Assembly: GCA_029069015.1 (NCBI GenBank) | Contig: JAIEBL010000208.1 | Coordinates: forward strand, 1,273-7,227 | Direction: 5' to 3' | Source of the DNA: Clostridiales bacterium | Lineage (GTDB): Bacteria; Bacillota; Clostridia; Christensenellales; Pumilibacteraceae | DNA length: 5,955 nt | In this document: positions 1-5,817 of the stretch, piece by piece | How the letters are laid out: every line of letters starts with the position of its first letter | Numbering within the stretch: position 1 is the stretch's first letter | Translations under genes and position numbers: made by a program | Notes under the pieces: model-generated | The model's input: the letters and a program-made list of their open reading frames with translations, nothing else | What the model was told of the DNA's origin: nothing | Databases searched by the model: none

Positions 1-79
1 GCACTTTCTCGTGGGTGACCTTTTCGCTTTTGGGAAAAACTTTGTCCCAACCTTTTTCCAATTTCAATTTCTCGTTCAT
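1..79 (-). CDS. Probable alpha/beta hydrolase, N-terminal 26 codons only (cut by window edge)
   Basis: The reading frame opens with ATG at 79 and stays open to the window edge. It encodes a start MNEKLKLEKGWDKVFPKSEK followed by VTHEKV. The pattern 'lkLEKxWDKxFPKSxKVxHxKV' is what I recall from the N-terminus of bacterial alpha/beta hydrolases of the dienelactone-hydrolase-like type, where a short leader precedes the first beta strand. The catalytic Ser-His-Asp lies beyond the window and cannot be checked. The start is supported by an AAGGAAG ribosome site at 89-95, nine bases upstream of the ATG. The gene begins only 17 bases after the flavoprotein stop, so it is almost certainly the third gene of that operon. 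The coding call is fairly safe; the family call rests on 26 residues and is tentative. Confidence 0.6.
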   Translation of the reverse strand, partial: MNEKLKLEKGWDKVFPKSEKVTHEKV

Positions 80-96
80 ATTTTTCTACTTCCTTT

Positions 97-720
97 TCAG
101 CGGATAAAATTCGTCCATTCCGTCTTTTTCGTCTGCGGTGCGGGAACGCCCGCTTGCTTGCCCGCTTCGATACTCTTTACGATCCACGCCAGATTCAAGC
201 CGAGGTTGCGCATGGTTTCCATGCCCTCCGCGTCTTTCCTGACCTCTTCGGGAGAATTGCCGTGCACCATGTTCCAGTAGCTGGACGATATGACGGGCAT
301 TTGTGATATGCTCAGATGTTTGGAAATGGCGTCGAGCGTTGCTGTCGTCCCCGCTCGGCGCGCCGACGCGATCACGGCCGCGGGCTTATGCGCAAAGTTT
401 GCACCCCCTGCATAAAACATCCTATCCATTGTCGAAAGGATTCGCCCCGACGGGTGCGCGTAATACACGGGCGTCCCGAATACGAACCCGTCCGCCGCCT
501 TCGCTTTTTCGATCCACTCGTTGACGCAATCGTCCGCAAACACGCACTTGCCTTTACCCGCGCAACCACCGCAACCGATACAATCCTGCACAGGCTTGTT
601 GCCGATTTGCAACAGCTCCGTTTCAATGCCTTGCGCCCCCAGCACGCCCGCAATCTCGCTGAGCGCGGTAAACGTGCACCCGTTTGCTCTCGGACTTCCG
701 TTAAACAGTAATACTTTCAT
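97..720 (-). CDS. Flavodoxin-fold NAD(P)H-dependent oxidoreductase, iron-sulfur flavoprotein-like
   Basis: A 207-residue protein of the NADPH-dependent FMN reductase / iron-sulfur flavoprotein group, expected to be cytosolic and to pass electrons from NAD(P)H through FMN. The N-terminus has a beta strand (KVLLFNGSPR) running into the FMN phosphate-binding loop, with G8-S9-P10-R11 and N13. C47, C50, C53 and C59 form a CX2CX2CX5C cluster, which is the compact [4Fe-4S] motif of archaeal and clostridial Fe-S flavoproteins; C65 follows. The segment FGTPVYYAHPSGRI (about 80-93) is the conserved second FMN-contact region, and R115/R116-A-G-T marks the third strand. Many close relatives keep only part of the Cys cluster, so actual cluster binding is inferred. 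The start at 720 has an AAGGGG site about 8 bases upstream. It lies 26 bases after the TIGR04076 gene and 17 before the hydrolase gene, which suggests one transcript. The physiological substrate is unknown. Confidence 0.88.
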   Translation of the reverse strand: MKVLLFNGSPRANGCTFTALSEIAGVLGAQGIETELLQIGNKPVQDCIGCGGCAGKGKCVFADDCVNEWIEKAKAADGFVFGTPVYYAHPSGRILSTMDRMFYAGGANFAHKPAAVIASARRAGTTATLDAISKHLSISQMPVISSSYWNMVHGNSPEEVRKDAEGMETMRNLGLNLAWIVKSIEAGKQAGVPAPQTKKTEWTNFIR

Positions 721-746
721 TCCTTTTACCCCTTCATCGAAATTTA

Positions 747-1061
747 TTATTCTGCATCCGTCTCCGTCGCTTCGAGTAAAAAACTTACGGGACGGAACCC
801 GTCGTTACAGGAAATCATCGCGGACTTTTTATTCTTCATCCAACCGTCGTAAAAATTCTCACCGCCGTGCGCAAGCGTCATGACGAAAGCGGATATGCTG
901 TCCCATGCGCTGTCGCAAAACTCTTTCGGCTTTTCCCAGCCGTTCGTGACGAACACTTGCCCCTCTTTCATATCGCAGGCGTGCGATATGGGATTTTCGT
1001 ACTTTTCGATCAAGTCCGTATAACACGCCGTTTTCATAACGGTTATCTTAACTTTTTTCAT
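747..1061 (-). CDS. TIGR04076 family protein (function unknown)
   Basis: A 104-residue protein recognisable as TIGR04076. It shows an initial strand KVKITVMKT, a central KEGQVFV segment (32-38), F48-C49 followed by AWDSISAFVMTLAHGG (52-67), and the family hallmark CNDGFRPVSFLLE (85-97). Cysteines at 13, 29, 49 and 85 are the conserved type seen in the family and could bind metal or do redox chemistry, but no activity is established. The frame stays open to 1199, but the ATG at 1061 is the right start: it has a GGAAAGG ribosome site just upstream, it begins the family's homologous region, and a promoter lies between the two possible starts. It is the first gene of an apparent operon with the flavoprotein and the hydrolase. 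Homologues are, from memory, often next to flavodoxin-like reductases, which would fit a shared redox or detoxification role (inference). Confidence 0.88.
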   Translation of the reverse strand: MKKVKITVMKTACYTDLIEKYENPISHACDMKEGQVFVTNGWEKPKEFCDSAWDSISAFVMTLAHGGENFYDGWMKNKKSAMISCNDGFRPVSFLLEATETDAE

Positions 1062-1098
1062 TTCCTTTCCCCGCCCGAATACAGACTTCCTGTAAACA

Positions 1099-1127
1099 AT
1101 TATAGCGTACATACGAAAAATATGCAA
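1099..1127 (-). promoter_or_regulatory. Sigma-A type promoter of the TIGR04076-flavoprotein-hydrolase operon
   Basis: Read on the minus strand, TTGCAT (1122-1127) and a perfect TATAAT (1099-1104) are separated by exactly 17 bases. Transcription would start near 1092, giving a leader of roughly 30 bases before the ATG at 1061. The 11 bases TACGCTATAAT are identical to those in the promoter at 1929-1957. No terminator is visible between the upstream gene's stop (1168) and this promoter, so some read-through is possible. Confidence 0.85.
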
Positions 1128-1167
1128 GTGCTGAAAAGCAAAACAAGTTCTTACGTACAATCGAAAT

Positions 1168-1884
1168 TCAGTGATTGCTTCTGTAATCAATATTTGCAAG
1201 TTTCGCTTGTTGACACAAGTCTTTGGCTTGTATTTTATATTGCTTTCCGTCTTTTAACGTATACGTTCCGCATTGTCTGAATTCAAAGCTCACGTTTTTT
1301 CGTATGCATTGTTCTCGGATATCCAATGCCCAGTCATAATCAAAAACTCTGGCATTTATATCGGATTCCCCGCCCACTACGACCAATTCGATATCGTCAA
1401 GATACTTTTCGATATCGATCCTCTCTAATAACGGCTGTGCCGTTATGCATTTGTGTTTGATCGGTAAATCTTTAAATATGGACAATTTGTGAACGGCATT
1501 TTTTTGATTTTCGATCGTACAGCATACGACGACGTTATCATAACCGTTATGCCAGTCATTCGGAATACATTGCATAAATCTATTTATACGTTTGGTAAGG
1601 AACAGAAACGTACAGTCTTGTCTTTCTTTGATCATGTCCCAACATTCGGGTCTCCACGCATCTGCTTCTTCAATCAAAAAATCCGTAGAAAAACATAAAT
1701 AGACGATTCCGGATTTCATTTTGTAATTGCCGTCTTTTAATTTCTCTGTCGGCTTTTCAAAATCTTTTGTCTTTACGATTTCATTGGTATCGATATTTCT
1801 TTTTGCATCGCCTTTATGAATATAGCAATGTAAGCATCCCTCACTGCATTTTTTACATCCTCTCCACGGATTCCACATTGCCAT
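1168..1884 (-). CDS. DUF5131 family protein (phage Gp37/Gp68-like, three-Cys motif)
   Basis: A 238-residue protein. The N-terminus has W4-N5-P6-W7 and G9-C10, then S14-E15-G16-C17 and C20-Y21, the signature WNPxxGC...SxGCxxCY of DUF5131. C17 and C20 with C10 are the usual trio; an extra C13 also makes a CX3CX2C spacing like that of radical SAM enzymes. Further family marks are FLTKRINRF (about 95-103), YDNVVVCCTIENQ (about 115-127), ITAQPLLERID, the strand VVVGGES, and a FEFRQCG segment near the C-terminus. It ends normally at a short NIDYR tail, so it looks intact. An Fe-S or radical-SAM-like role is inferred; no activity is known for this subgroup. The frame could begin at a TTG at 1917, but the ATG at 1884 is chosen because GGGAGGG precedes it by 9 bases and the TTG would lie only about 5 bases after the predicted transcription start. 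The gene is visibly AT-rich: four lines counted by eye gave about 32-45% GC, against 50% and 66% or so for two lines of the rha genes. That suggests separate ancestry. Confidence 0.87.
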   Translation of the reverse strand: MAMWNPWRGCKKCSEGCLHCYIHKGDAKRNIDTNEIVKTKDFEKPTEKLKDGNYKMKSGIVYLCFSTDFLIEEADAWRPECWDMIKERQDCTFLFLTKRINRFMQCIPNDWHNGYDNVVVCCTIENQKNAVHKLSIFKDLPIKHKCITAQPLLERIDIEKYLDDIELVVVGGESDINARVFDYDWALDIREQCIRKNVSFEFRQCGTYTLKDGKQYKIQAKDLCQQAKLANIDYRSNH

Positions 1885-1893
1885 ACTAACGCA

Positions 1894-1900
1894 CCCTCCC
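1894..1900 (-). promoter_or_regulatory. Ribosome binding site that fixes the DUF5131 start
   Basis: GGGAGGG on the minus strand lies nine bases before the ATG at 1884. It falls inside the N-terminal extension that a TTG start at 1917 would give, and so argues that the extension is not translated. A second in-frame ATG at 1878 is 15 bases away and less likely. Confidence 0.8.
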
Positions 1901-1928
1901 GAAATCTTGATTTTCAAAATTCATAAAC

Positions 1929-1957
1929 ATTATAGCGTATTTATACAATATTTGCAA
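1929..1957 (-). promoter_or_regulatory. Sigma-A type promoter of the DUF5131 gene
   Basis: On the minus strand, TTGCAA (1952-1957) and a perfect TATAAT (1929-1934) are separated by 17 bases. Predicted transcription start is near 1922, giving a leader of about 38 bases that contains the GGGAGGG ribosome site. It lies just past the terminator hairpin of the rha operon, so the gene appears to be its own transcription unit. Confidence 0.85.
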
Positions 1958-1997
1958 CTGCAATAACCAATCGGCTTGCAAATTTCCTCTTTTGTAT

Positions 1998-2033
1998 AAA
2001 AATATCCGCACCCATAAGAGCACGGATATTTTT
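1998..2033 (-). terminator. Rho-independent terminator of the rha operon (copy 1 of a repeated 36-base hairpin)
   Basis: The arms AAAAATATCCG and CGGATATTTTT pair over 11 bases. On the minus strand the inner TGCTC / GGGTG segments extend the stem around a TTAT loop using G-U wobbles. The RNA ends in a short U run (TTTTTAT). It starts 39 bases past the rhaD stop. It differs from the copy at 5818-5853 at two positions only (2010 and 2019). On the plus strand those changes would give C-A mismatches, so the structure is built for minus-strand RNA. Confidence 0.85.
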
Positions 2034-2072
2034 GATGAACTGACCACCGTCAAAAAGTGAATAACTCAAACC

Positions 2073-2960
2073 TTATTTCAGATTCAAGAAATCTTTGCGG
2101 TAGTTTACTTTAAAGAGTTCGGCAAGCTGTACCATACCTTCGTCGGTTATGGTGTTCTTTCTGGGCAGGTGCGCGGTCAGCATATAGATTTGCGCCGCCT
2201 TTTCCACCGTTTCGATGAGTCCGAACGTTTCGTCCATATCCTTGCCCGCACCGTAAATGCCGTGCATTGCCCAAACCACAAGGCGGAACTCTTCCATCTT
2301 CTTCGCTGTGGCGACGCCAATTTCATTCGTGCCGCAGAGCATCCACGGTAAAATACCGATTCCGTCGGGGAACACGACGATACATTCCGTGCACATTTCC
2401 CAAAGCGTATGCGTGAACTTCTTTTCGTCGAGCTCGTGCACATAGTTCATCGCGAGTGTGTACGTGGGGTGACAATGCATAACCACGCGGTTTTCAGGGT
2501 CGACTTTCAGGCGCGCCATATGGCTCATCATATGCGCGGGAAACTCGCTCGTAGTCCGCCCGCCGTCCTTATACCCCCAAAGGAGCTCCGCGCTCTTGCC
2601 GTCCTGTGCGATACGGACGATACCAAGGTTCGCTTCGGGGTCGTCTTGCACGTTCTTGAAATACTTTCCCGTGCCCGTCACGATAAACAATTTGCCCGCA
2701 AGCGGCTTTGCGTCAAAATCCGCCGCATTTACGCCCATAAAGGGAATCGTGCGGATGACCTTTTTCAGATCGAGGTACTCGCCCACTTCCTTTTCGTCGA
2801 GCATATAGCTGATGTTGCCGCCGTTTCGCTCGTCCCAGCCGAGGCGGTACATGTTTGCGGTCGTCTTGCACATTTCCTGCACGAAGGGTGCGGAAGTAAT
2901 GTCTTTAAGCGCACGGGATATTCCCTTGCCCGCTTTTTTAATTTCGTCCATTATGCCCAT
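2073..2960 (-). CDS. rhaD: L-rhamnulose-1-phosphate aldolase (class II, zinc-dependent)
   Basis: A 295-residue cytosolic class II aldolase that splits L-rhamnulose 1-phosphate into dihydroxyacetone phosphate and L-lactaldehyde. Visible active-site elements are the phosphate-binding N46-G-G-N49, the G96-T-G98 loop, and TTSEFPAH (136-143) with the probable catalytic acid E139. Zinc ligands are H162 and H164 in the HCHPT motif and H233 in AMHG. The spacing matches the E. coli enzyme with an N-terminal offset of about 21 residues, so the protein is slightly longer than the 274-residue E. coli form because of its N-terminus. The ATG at 2960 directly follows the rhaA stop with no gap, and an AAAGGAG site (2970-2976) in the last rhaA codons sits nine bases upstream. 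An alternative ATG at 2951 is less well placed. It is the last gene of the operon and is followed by a terminator. The L-lactaldehyde-processing enzyme is not in the window. Confidence 0.96.
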   Translation of the reverse strand: MGIMDEIKKAGKGISRALKDITSAPFVQEMCKTTANMYRLGWDERNGGNISYMLDEKEVGEYLDLKKVIRTIPFMGVNAADFDAKPLAGKLFIVTGTGKYFKNVQDDPEANLGIVRIAQDGKSAELLWGYKDGGRTTSEFPAHMMSHMARLKVDPENRVVMHCHPTYTLAMNYVHELDEKKFTHTLWEMCTECIVVFPDGIGILPWMLCGTNEIGVATAKKMEEFRLVVWAMHGIYGAGKDMDETFGLIETVEKAAQIYMLTAHLPRKNTITDEGMVQLAELFKVNYRKDFLNLK

Positions 2961-4190
2961 TTATTTACGCTCCTTTACTATTTCATTTTCATACGCTTTT
3001 ATTTCCGGCAAATAGCTTTCCGTCAAATTTTCGCGCTTTAAATACTCTTTCCAGACCGCACCTGCGGGCAAGTCTTTCACTTCCTCGCCAAGTACCATAA
3101 GTTCGGTAAACTGTGCGGCGTCCTGCAATGTTTTCATCTTATCGTGCGGCAGAAGCAGGGCGTACAAAAGCGCCTTCTGCATGGCACGCTGTCCCGTCAC
3201 CCACGCGGCAAGACGGTTTATACTCGCATCGAAATAATCAAGCCCGATCAGCACCTTTTGGGTGGCGTCGTTTCGGACAATCTCTTTTGCGATCTCTTTG
3301 AGTTCGTCTTCGAACAGCACCACGTGGTCACTGTCCCAACGCACGCCTCGCGTCACGTGCAACGCAACTTTATCGTAGAAGGCAAGCAGTGCGGGAATTT
3401 TATCCGAAACGTATTCGAGCGGGTGGTAATGCCCGTTATCGAGTAAACAGCAAATATCGTTCTTCGCCGCGTAGTTCTGGTAGAACTCGTTGCTGCCCAC
3501 GGTGTAGCTTTCCACGCCGATGCCGAACTCCTTGCTTTCCACCGCGAGCGTTACTTTGCTCTTATCATACTTTACGGAGAGTATTTCGTCGAGACTCTTC
3601 TTTAAGCGCAAGCGTGGCGTCAATCTATCTGCGGGTATATCCTTGAAGCCGTCGGGTATCCAGATATTGACAAGGCAAGGACTGCCCATTTCGGTCGCAA
3701 AGTATTCGGCGATCTTCAAACACGCTTTACAATGATCCACCCAAAACTTTCTTATGTTCTCGTCGGGCGAAGATAGCGTCAATCCATCTTTGACGTTCTT
3801 ATGCGAGAACATGGTCGGGTTAAAGTCTATCCCCGCTATGCTGTTTTCTTTGGCGAACTTCACCCAAGGGGAAAAGTACTTGGGCTCGTACTGATCGCGG
3901 TCTACGGTTGCGCCTACCGCATAGCTTGCGTGCAGGTTCAGCCGCTTTTTGCCGGGCATCAGCGAGAACGCTTTTTTAATATCCGCAGTAAGTTCCTCGA
4001 AGTTCCGCGCTCTGCCCGGGTAGTTGCCCGTGGTCTGAATGCCGCCGCTAAGCGCGCCGCCGCCGTCAAGCCCGACCACGTCGTCGCCCTGCCAGCAGTG
4101 CACCGACACGGGAATTTCTCTGAGCTTTTTCAGGGCAGCTTCGGTATCTACACCGTACTGCGCGTAAACTCTCTTCGCTTTGTCGTACAT
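2961..4190 (-). CDS. rhaA: L-rhamnose isomerase
   Basis: A 409-residue metal-dependent (beta/alpha)8-barrel isomerase converting L-rhamnose to L-rhamnulose, the first catabolic step. The N-terminal part has VSVHCWQGDDVVG and the conserved GGIQTTGNYPGRARN stretch (49-63). All metal-site residues known from E. coli RhaA are present at a constant offset of 16: E218, D251, H254, H278, D286, D288 and D318, within AVESKEFGIG, DNGHYHP, LHVTRGVRWDSDH and GLDYFDASINR. Length is close to the 419 residues of E. coli. The start at 4190 lies one base past the rhaB stop, and its ribosome site AGAGGG (4195-4200) is made by the last two sense codons of rhaB, so translational coupling is likely. The stop abuts the rhaD start. 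No sign of decay is seen, and the identification is secure. Confidence 0.98.
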   Translation of the reverse strand: MYDKAKRVYAQYGVDTEAALKKLREIPVSVHCWQGDDVVGLDGGGALSGGIQTTGNYPGRARNFEELTADIKKAFSLMPGKKRLNLHASYAVGATVDRDQYEPKYFSPWVKFAKENSIAGIDFNPTMFSHKNVKDGLTLSSPDENIRKFWVDHCKACLKIAEYFATEMGSPCLVNIWIPDGFKDIPADRLTPRLRLKKSLDEILSVKYDKSKVTLAVESKEFGIGVESYTVGSNEFYQNYAAKNDICCLLDNGHYHPLEYVSDKIPALLAFYDKVALHVTRGVRWDSDHVVLFEDELKEIAKEIVRNDATQKVLIGLDYFDASINRLAAWVTGQRAMQKALLYALLLPHDKMKTLQDAAQFTELMVLGEEVKDLPAGAVWKEYLKRENLTESYLPEIKAYENEIVKERK

Positions 4191-4191
4191 A

Positions 4192-5493
4192 TTACCCTCT
4201 CTTGATTTGAATTTTTAAGTTACCTATCGCCGTCGCCTCGATAGGCAGTGCTTTGACGTTTATCTTGCAAATCTGTTCAGCAAGCTCGTTTAAAAACGTG
4301 TTCTTCGCCCCGCCACCCACGATATACAGCGTATTAAAGTCTTTGCCGCTGTTTATACGCAATTCGTTCAATGCGGCTTTATAGCTCTCTGCAAGGCTTA
4401 TAAATGCACAGCGGAAGTAATCGGCTTCGCTCTGCGGCTTTGTCTTTACCGCACCGTCAAACGCTTCTTTCATGCTCTGCGGCGCAAGAAATGCATTGTT
4501 ATTTACGTCCACGTATTCGCCGTACGTACTTTGCCGCGCTTCTTCCACAATTTGCGGGAAGGGCTTGTTGGGGCATAACTCGTCGCGCAGACGGTTAACG
4601 ACCCACATGCCCATAATGTTCTTTTGGTAGCGGATACACCCCACGCCACCCTCGTTGCTGTAATTGGCTTTGCGGCTGTTTTCGTCCGTAATCGCTACGG
4701 GGACTTTCATTCCCAGTAGCGACCACGTGCCCGAGGAAATGTAGGGGCTGTTCTCTTGCATGGAGATGCCTTCCACCGCGCTTGCCGTATCGTGCGACGC
4801 GCAGAGCACGACTTCCGTCTGCCCGCCTACCTCTTTTGCGATTTCGGGTTTGAGTTTGCCCACCGGCGTGCCCGGTACATGCAAGTCGCAGAACAGTGTT
4901 CCAGGTAAGCCGAGTTTCGATATGATTTCTTTATCGTATTCGCCCGTCTTAGCATTCACGAGCCCCGTCGTCGTGGCGTCGGTGTATTCGTGCATTTTAG
5001 CGCCCGTCAGTAAATAGCTTAAAAACTGAGGGATCATCAAAAAGTCCGTCGCGCCGCTGAGCCTGCCGCTTTTCAAATCGTCATACAATTGGTACACCGT
5101 ATTGAACGGCTGAAACTGTATGCCCGTGTGTGCATAGAGTTCTTCAAAGGGCACGACCCCATGCACTTTATCTATAACCGCTTCCGTGCGGCTGTCCCGA
5201 TAGGCGTAGCAAGGTAAAACGGGCGTGTCACCGCTAAGAAGTACGTAATCCACACCCCAAGTGTCGATGGCAAGCGATTGAATTTTCGGATACTTTTCAA
5301 ACGCGGCTTTTATTCCCGATTTCACGCTCCCGAAAAGCGCGTCAACGTCCCAGACGAGGTGTCCGTTCTCCGACTTCGCGCCGTTGGGAAAACGGTAGAC
5401 TTCATCCGTCTTTATCTCGCCGTTTTCAAGCCAACCTATTATATGCCGCCCGCTCGACGCGCCTATGTCTATTGCCAGATAGTATTTACGCAT
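4192..5493 (-). CDS. rhaB: Rhamnulokinase, with a shortened C-terminus
   Basis: A 433-residue FGGY-family sugar kinase that phosphorylates L-rhamnulose with ATP to L-rhamnulose 1-phosphate. Visible elements are the phosphate-1 loop D9-I-G-A-S-S-G-R16, AIDTWGVDYVLL (75-86), the CYAYRDSRT substrate region (95-103), the catalytic base D235 in ASHDTAS, ISSGTWSLLG (252-261), and the C-terminal adenosine motif VGGGAKN (392-398). The protein ends eight residues after ATAIGN (420-425). E. coli RhaB (489 residues) and the Firmicutes forms I know carry about 40-65 further residues there. Neither alternative frame restores the tail, because rhaA begins two bases after the final coding base's stop triplet. 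The start ATG at 5493 has an AAGGAA site (5497-5502) a few bases upstream and a second AAGGGAAG at 5506-5513. It is the first gene of the rhaBAD-like operon. The family is certain; whether the short form is fully active is not. Confidence 0.96.
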   Translation of the reverse strand: MRKYYLAIDIGASSGRHIIGWLENGEIKTDEVYRFPNGAKSENGHLVWDVDALFGSVKSGIKAAFEKYPKIQSLAIDTWGVDYVLLSGDTPVLPCYAYRDSRTEAVIDKVHGVVPFEELYAHTGIQFQPFNTVYQLYDDLKSGRLSGATDFLMIPQFLSYLLTGAKMHEYTDATTTGLVNAKTGEYDKEIISKLGLPGTLFCDLHVPGTPVGKLKPEIAKEVGGQTEVVLCASHDTASAVEGISMQENSPYISSGTWSLLGMKVPVAITDENSRKANYSNEGGVGCIRYQKNIMGMWVVNRLRDELCPNKPFPQIVEEARQSTYGEYVDVNNNAFLAPQSMKEAFDGAVKTKPQSEADYFRCAFISLAESYKAALNELRINSGKDFNTLYIVGGGAKNTFLNELAEQICKINVKALPIEATAIGNLKIQIKRG

Positions 5494-5557
5494 ATATTCC
5501 TTATGCTTCCCTTAGTTATTCAATACGTCGATAAGCACAAATGTCGAAACTTTTTCC

Positions 5558-5576
5558 ATACATGAAACGCAAGTAT
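5558..5576. promoter_or_regulatory. Candidate operator: imperfect inverted repeat at the rha transcription start
   Basis: On the minus strand, ATACTTG-CGTTT-CATGTAT has 7-base arms matching at 6 of 7 positions. It lies immediately downstream of the proposed -10 box and covers the predicted start site, where a repressor would block transcription. No regulator gene is in the window, so the role is inferred from position only. Confidence 0.3.
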
Positions 5577-5605
5577 ATTTTCCACTAAATCGGCAAGTTT
5601 GTCAA
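5577..5605 (-). promoter_or_regulatory. Probable rhaBAD promoter
   Basis: On the minus strand, a perfect TTGACA (5600-5605) is followed after 17 bases by GAAAAT (5577-5582), a 4-of-6 match to TATAAT. The weak -10 with a perfect -35 would suit an operon needing an activator or tight control. Transcription would start near 5570 and leave a leader of about 77 bases. The -35 box overlaps the inverted repeat at 5601-5614 and the start site overlaps the one at 5558-5576. Confidence 0.6.
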
Positions 5606-5614
5606 CTGTTTGAC
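5601..5614. promoter_or_regulatory. Candidate operator: inverted repeat over the rha -35 box
   Basis: GTCAA-N4-TTGAC is a perfect 5-base-arm inverted repeat overlapping the -35 hexamer. Short arms of this kind arise by chance fairly often, so it is offered only because of its position on the promoter. Confidence 0.25.
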
Positions 5615-5817
5615 CCGCAGTTTCATATTGCGCGTTACATTCTGATGCGGTTCGGGCGTTGTCGTATAGTCGCAATTCTCGCCCGCGTGTTTTGCCAATG
5701 GTCGTCGCCATTGCGATCCCACACCAAAATATGCGCTGCCTCCGTTTGCGTGTTCTTGGTGCGGCATGCAACGCGTTCATACCAACTCACGATGTTTAAT
5801 TCCCCTACTCTACATTC

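Larger units (their letters stand above)
5494..5817. other. Intergenic region between rhaB and the tRNA-Ala terminator
   Basis: About 325 bases with no convincing gene. It contains the likely rha promoter (5577-5605), two inverted repeats near it, and a further 6-base-arm inverted repeat CAATGG-N6-CCATTG at 5696-5713. Minus-strand frames are open in all three phases across roughly 5635-5767, but none has a ribosome site or a recognisable domain. One of them and a plus-strand frame run through the tRNA, which marks them as spurious. A decayed gene or an unrecognised small protein cannot be excluded. Confidence 0.6.

Noticed and set aside
1062..1199. N-terminal extension of the TIGR04076 protein to an ATG at 1199
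   Set aside because: The extension is unlike the family, overlaps the upstream gene's 3' end and spans a near-consensus promoter; the ATG at 1061 has a clear ribosome site.
1885..1917. TTG start at 1917 for the DUF5131 protein
   Set aside because: The predicted transcript begins about five bases earlier, with no room for a ribosome site, while GGGAGGG is well placed for the ATG at 1884.
2409..3041. Long plus-strand frame (210 codons) opposite rhaD, and similar frames opposite rhaA and rhaB
   Set aside because: They mirror strongly identified genes on the other strand and show no domain or ribosome site of their own.
5520..5780. Possible 86-residue minus-strand protein upstream of rhaB
   Set aside because: It has no ribosome site before its ATG, no recognisable domain, and would contain the proposed rha promoter. 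Two other frames are open across the same bases.
2034..5817. Integrative element bounded by the 36-base repeats, with the tRNA-Ala as attachment site
   Set aside because: The interval holds only the rhamnose operon and no integrase, the repeat does not include the tRNA body, and both copies make sense as terminators of minus-strand transcripts.
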